Made by a program: the position numbers and the translations under genes. A stretch of 64,000 nucleotides of DNA, taken from NCBI RefSeq assembly GCF_000753795.1, contig NZ_JPEO01000004.1, forward strand, positions 124,001 to 188,000, written 5' to 3'. Positions 63,110 to 64,000 of the stretch are shown here, piece by piece (position 1 is the first letter of the stretch; every line of letters begins with the position of its first letter). Under the pieces are notes generated by a model. The model searched no databases. It was not told the origin of the DNA and saw only the letters and a list, made by a program, of their open reading frames with translations. Source of the DNA: Shewanella mangrovi (GTDB lineage Bacteria; Pseudomonadota; Gammaproteobacteria; Enterobacterales; Shewanellaceae).

Positions 63110-64000
63110 ATGAAAAAACAATTACAGATAAATGACAGGGATCAATCAAAACGTTATTTCAACATAGAGCGAAAGAAACATAAAGGCAATCATCGTTCAA
63201 AAGAATATGATAATGTTATTTTGCAAAACTTAGATAGTATTGAAACTATTTTTGGTACGCCTGTTTTACTTGTTCCAGAAATTTTTGATTTATCTAAAAA
63301 GGATTTAAATGATGAATTGTCACATTTCTTTTTTATTTTGAATGAGTTGCTTCAAAAGTATCATCATATATATATATCTTTTAAAGAGACCCGTCTAGTC
63401 CGATTGCCAATGTTTTTGATGATGGTAGCTATAAAAGATAAATATGCATCAAAAATATCTATTATTTGGTCGAAGGATTATAAAGAGGTAAATAGATTGG
63501 TTAGTAGTGCTGGTCTGCATTTATCAAAATCAGAGAGAAGAAAGATGATGTTTGATGAAAAATGTCATCAATTACCCGTAATAAGTGGGAGTAACTTTGA
63601 GTTTACAACTCTTTCGGACGATCTCATGGATGCTATTAACGATAAATATTATGATGGTAAAATTTCTCCAAATACTGAGCAAAAGATTTCACAAGCTATT
63701 ATTGAAACCTTAGAAAATGTCGGACGTCACGCTTATCCAAATGAAGTGTTAGAGGAAAATAAAAAATGGTGGTTAATTTGTTCTATTGGCTATAATGATA
63801 ACTTAGATGACAAATATATGTATCTTGCCATCTATGATCGCGGAAGAGGAATTCCTCTGTCATTTGAAGATAGTAAAGTATTTCAAAAGAGAGTAAGGAT
63901 GCATTACCCTGTAGAGTATACTGCGCTAGTGAGAGATGGTATCAGTGATAATGAAAACAAAAATGGGCGGTTAAGACAGTTAGCTCGAAGTATGAAAGCT
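63110..64000 (+). CDS. GHKL (HSP90/histidine-kinase-type) ATPase domain protein, cut by window end
   Basis: The frame is open from ATG 63110 (GGAAG ten bases before it) to the window end, 297 codons without a stop. It is AT-rich and rich in Lys, Asn and Ile, unlike every other gene here. Residues 1-190 are unrecognised; residues about 40-160 could be a STAS-like or substrate domain. The rest has GHKL ATP-binding motifs: an N-box with E199, N203 and H207 (ETLENVGRHAY) and a G1 box DRGRGI at 243-248. There is no histidine-kinase H-box and no membrane helix. ATPases of this build, often paired with a downstream DUF4325 STAS-like gene, occur in mobile and defence regions; the partner would lie outside the window. 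Confidence 0.72.
   Translation, partial: MKKQLQINDRDQSKRYFNIERKKHKGNHRSKEYDNVILQNLDSIETIFGTPVLLVPEIFDLSKKDLNDELSHFFFILNELLQKYHHIYISFKETRLVRLPMFLMMVAIKDKYASKISIIWSKDYKEVNRLVSSAGLHLSKSERRKMMFDEKCHQLPVISGSNFEFTTLSDDLMDAINDKYYDGKISPNTEQKISQAIIETLENVGRHAYPNEVLEENKKWWLICSIGYNDNLDDKYMYLAIYDRGRGIPLSFEDSKVFQKRVRMHYPVEYTALVRDGISDNENKNGRLRQLARSMKA

Overview
The window looks like a chromosomal segment of a Shewanella-type gammaproteobacterium. This rests on gene order and family resemblance, not on a search. The left end has the order mshQ (tail), mreB-mreC-mreD, maf, rng, yhdP, nitrilase-like gene, tldD. Further right are several genes typical of that group: darP, pmbA, arfA, rimO, a DUF3012 lipoprotein, an Npsr-like persulfide reductase and a DUF2999 protein. 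Base composition is moderate (about half G+C by eye) until roughly 62,950, where it turns strongly AT-rich.

Layout. 1-11.8 kb: cell-shape and envelope block (MSHA tail, MreBCD, Maf, RNase G, the giant AsmA-like YhdP, a nitrilase-fold amidase, TldD). 11.8-16.5 kb: a tightly overlapping export operon (TolC-like, HlyD-like, two ABC-2 permeases) with no ATPase gene. 16.5-22.7 kb: darP and pmbA (divergent), an exported protein with a possible chorismate-lyase fold, arfA, rimO, a SIMPL-domain protein and a GNAT enzyme. 22.7-27.2 kb: a MASE1-GGDEF cyclase, another GNAT and a Cache-domain chemoreceptor. 27.5-33.5 kb: NAD salvage (pncA-pncB), fre and ubiD, a His-rich exported protein, aroQ, arfB. 33.5-39.1 kb: small secreted proteins, then a heavy-metal RND pump (adaptor plus inner-membrane pump, no outer-membrane partner). 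39.1-45.5 kb: pnuC with a nucleoside phosphorylase, a zinc alcohol dehydrogenase, a NifX-like Cys/His-rich protein, the CoA-disulfide/persulfide reductase and a thioesterase. 45.5-50.3 kb: a methyltransferase, a large GAF-PAS-GGDEF-EAL protein and a stand-alone receiver. 50.4-56.7 kb: a Fur-box TonB receptor and two tandem alkaline phosphatases with a companion periplasmic protein. 57-62.6 kb: YitT-like protein, PoxB, an exported flavodoxin-fold protein and small conserved genes. 62.6-64 kb: a structured non-coding element, then an AT-rich gene for a GHKL-type ATPase cut by the window edge.

Themes. Two stalled-ribosome rescue factors (ArfA and ArfB) occur 13 kb apart, and arfA carries a 12-bp hairpin inside its own coding end, the known hallmark of tmRNA-dependent control of this gene. 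NAD precursor handling appears twice (pncA-pncB, and pnuC with a phosphorylase). The AT-rich right edge is the only stretch that looks clearly foreign and is the best place to look for an undescribed system, but only its first 297 codons are visible. No tRNA, rRNA, CRISPR array, transposase or integrase was recognised.
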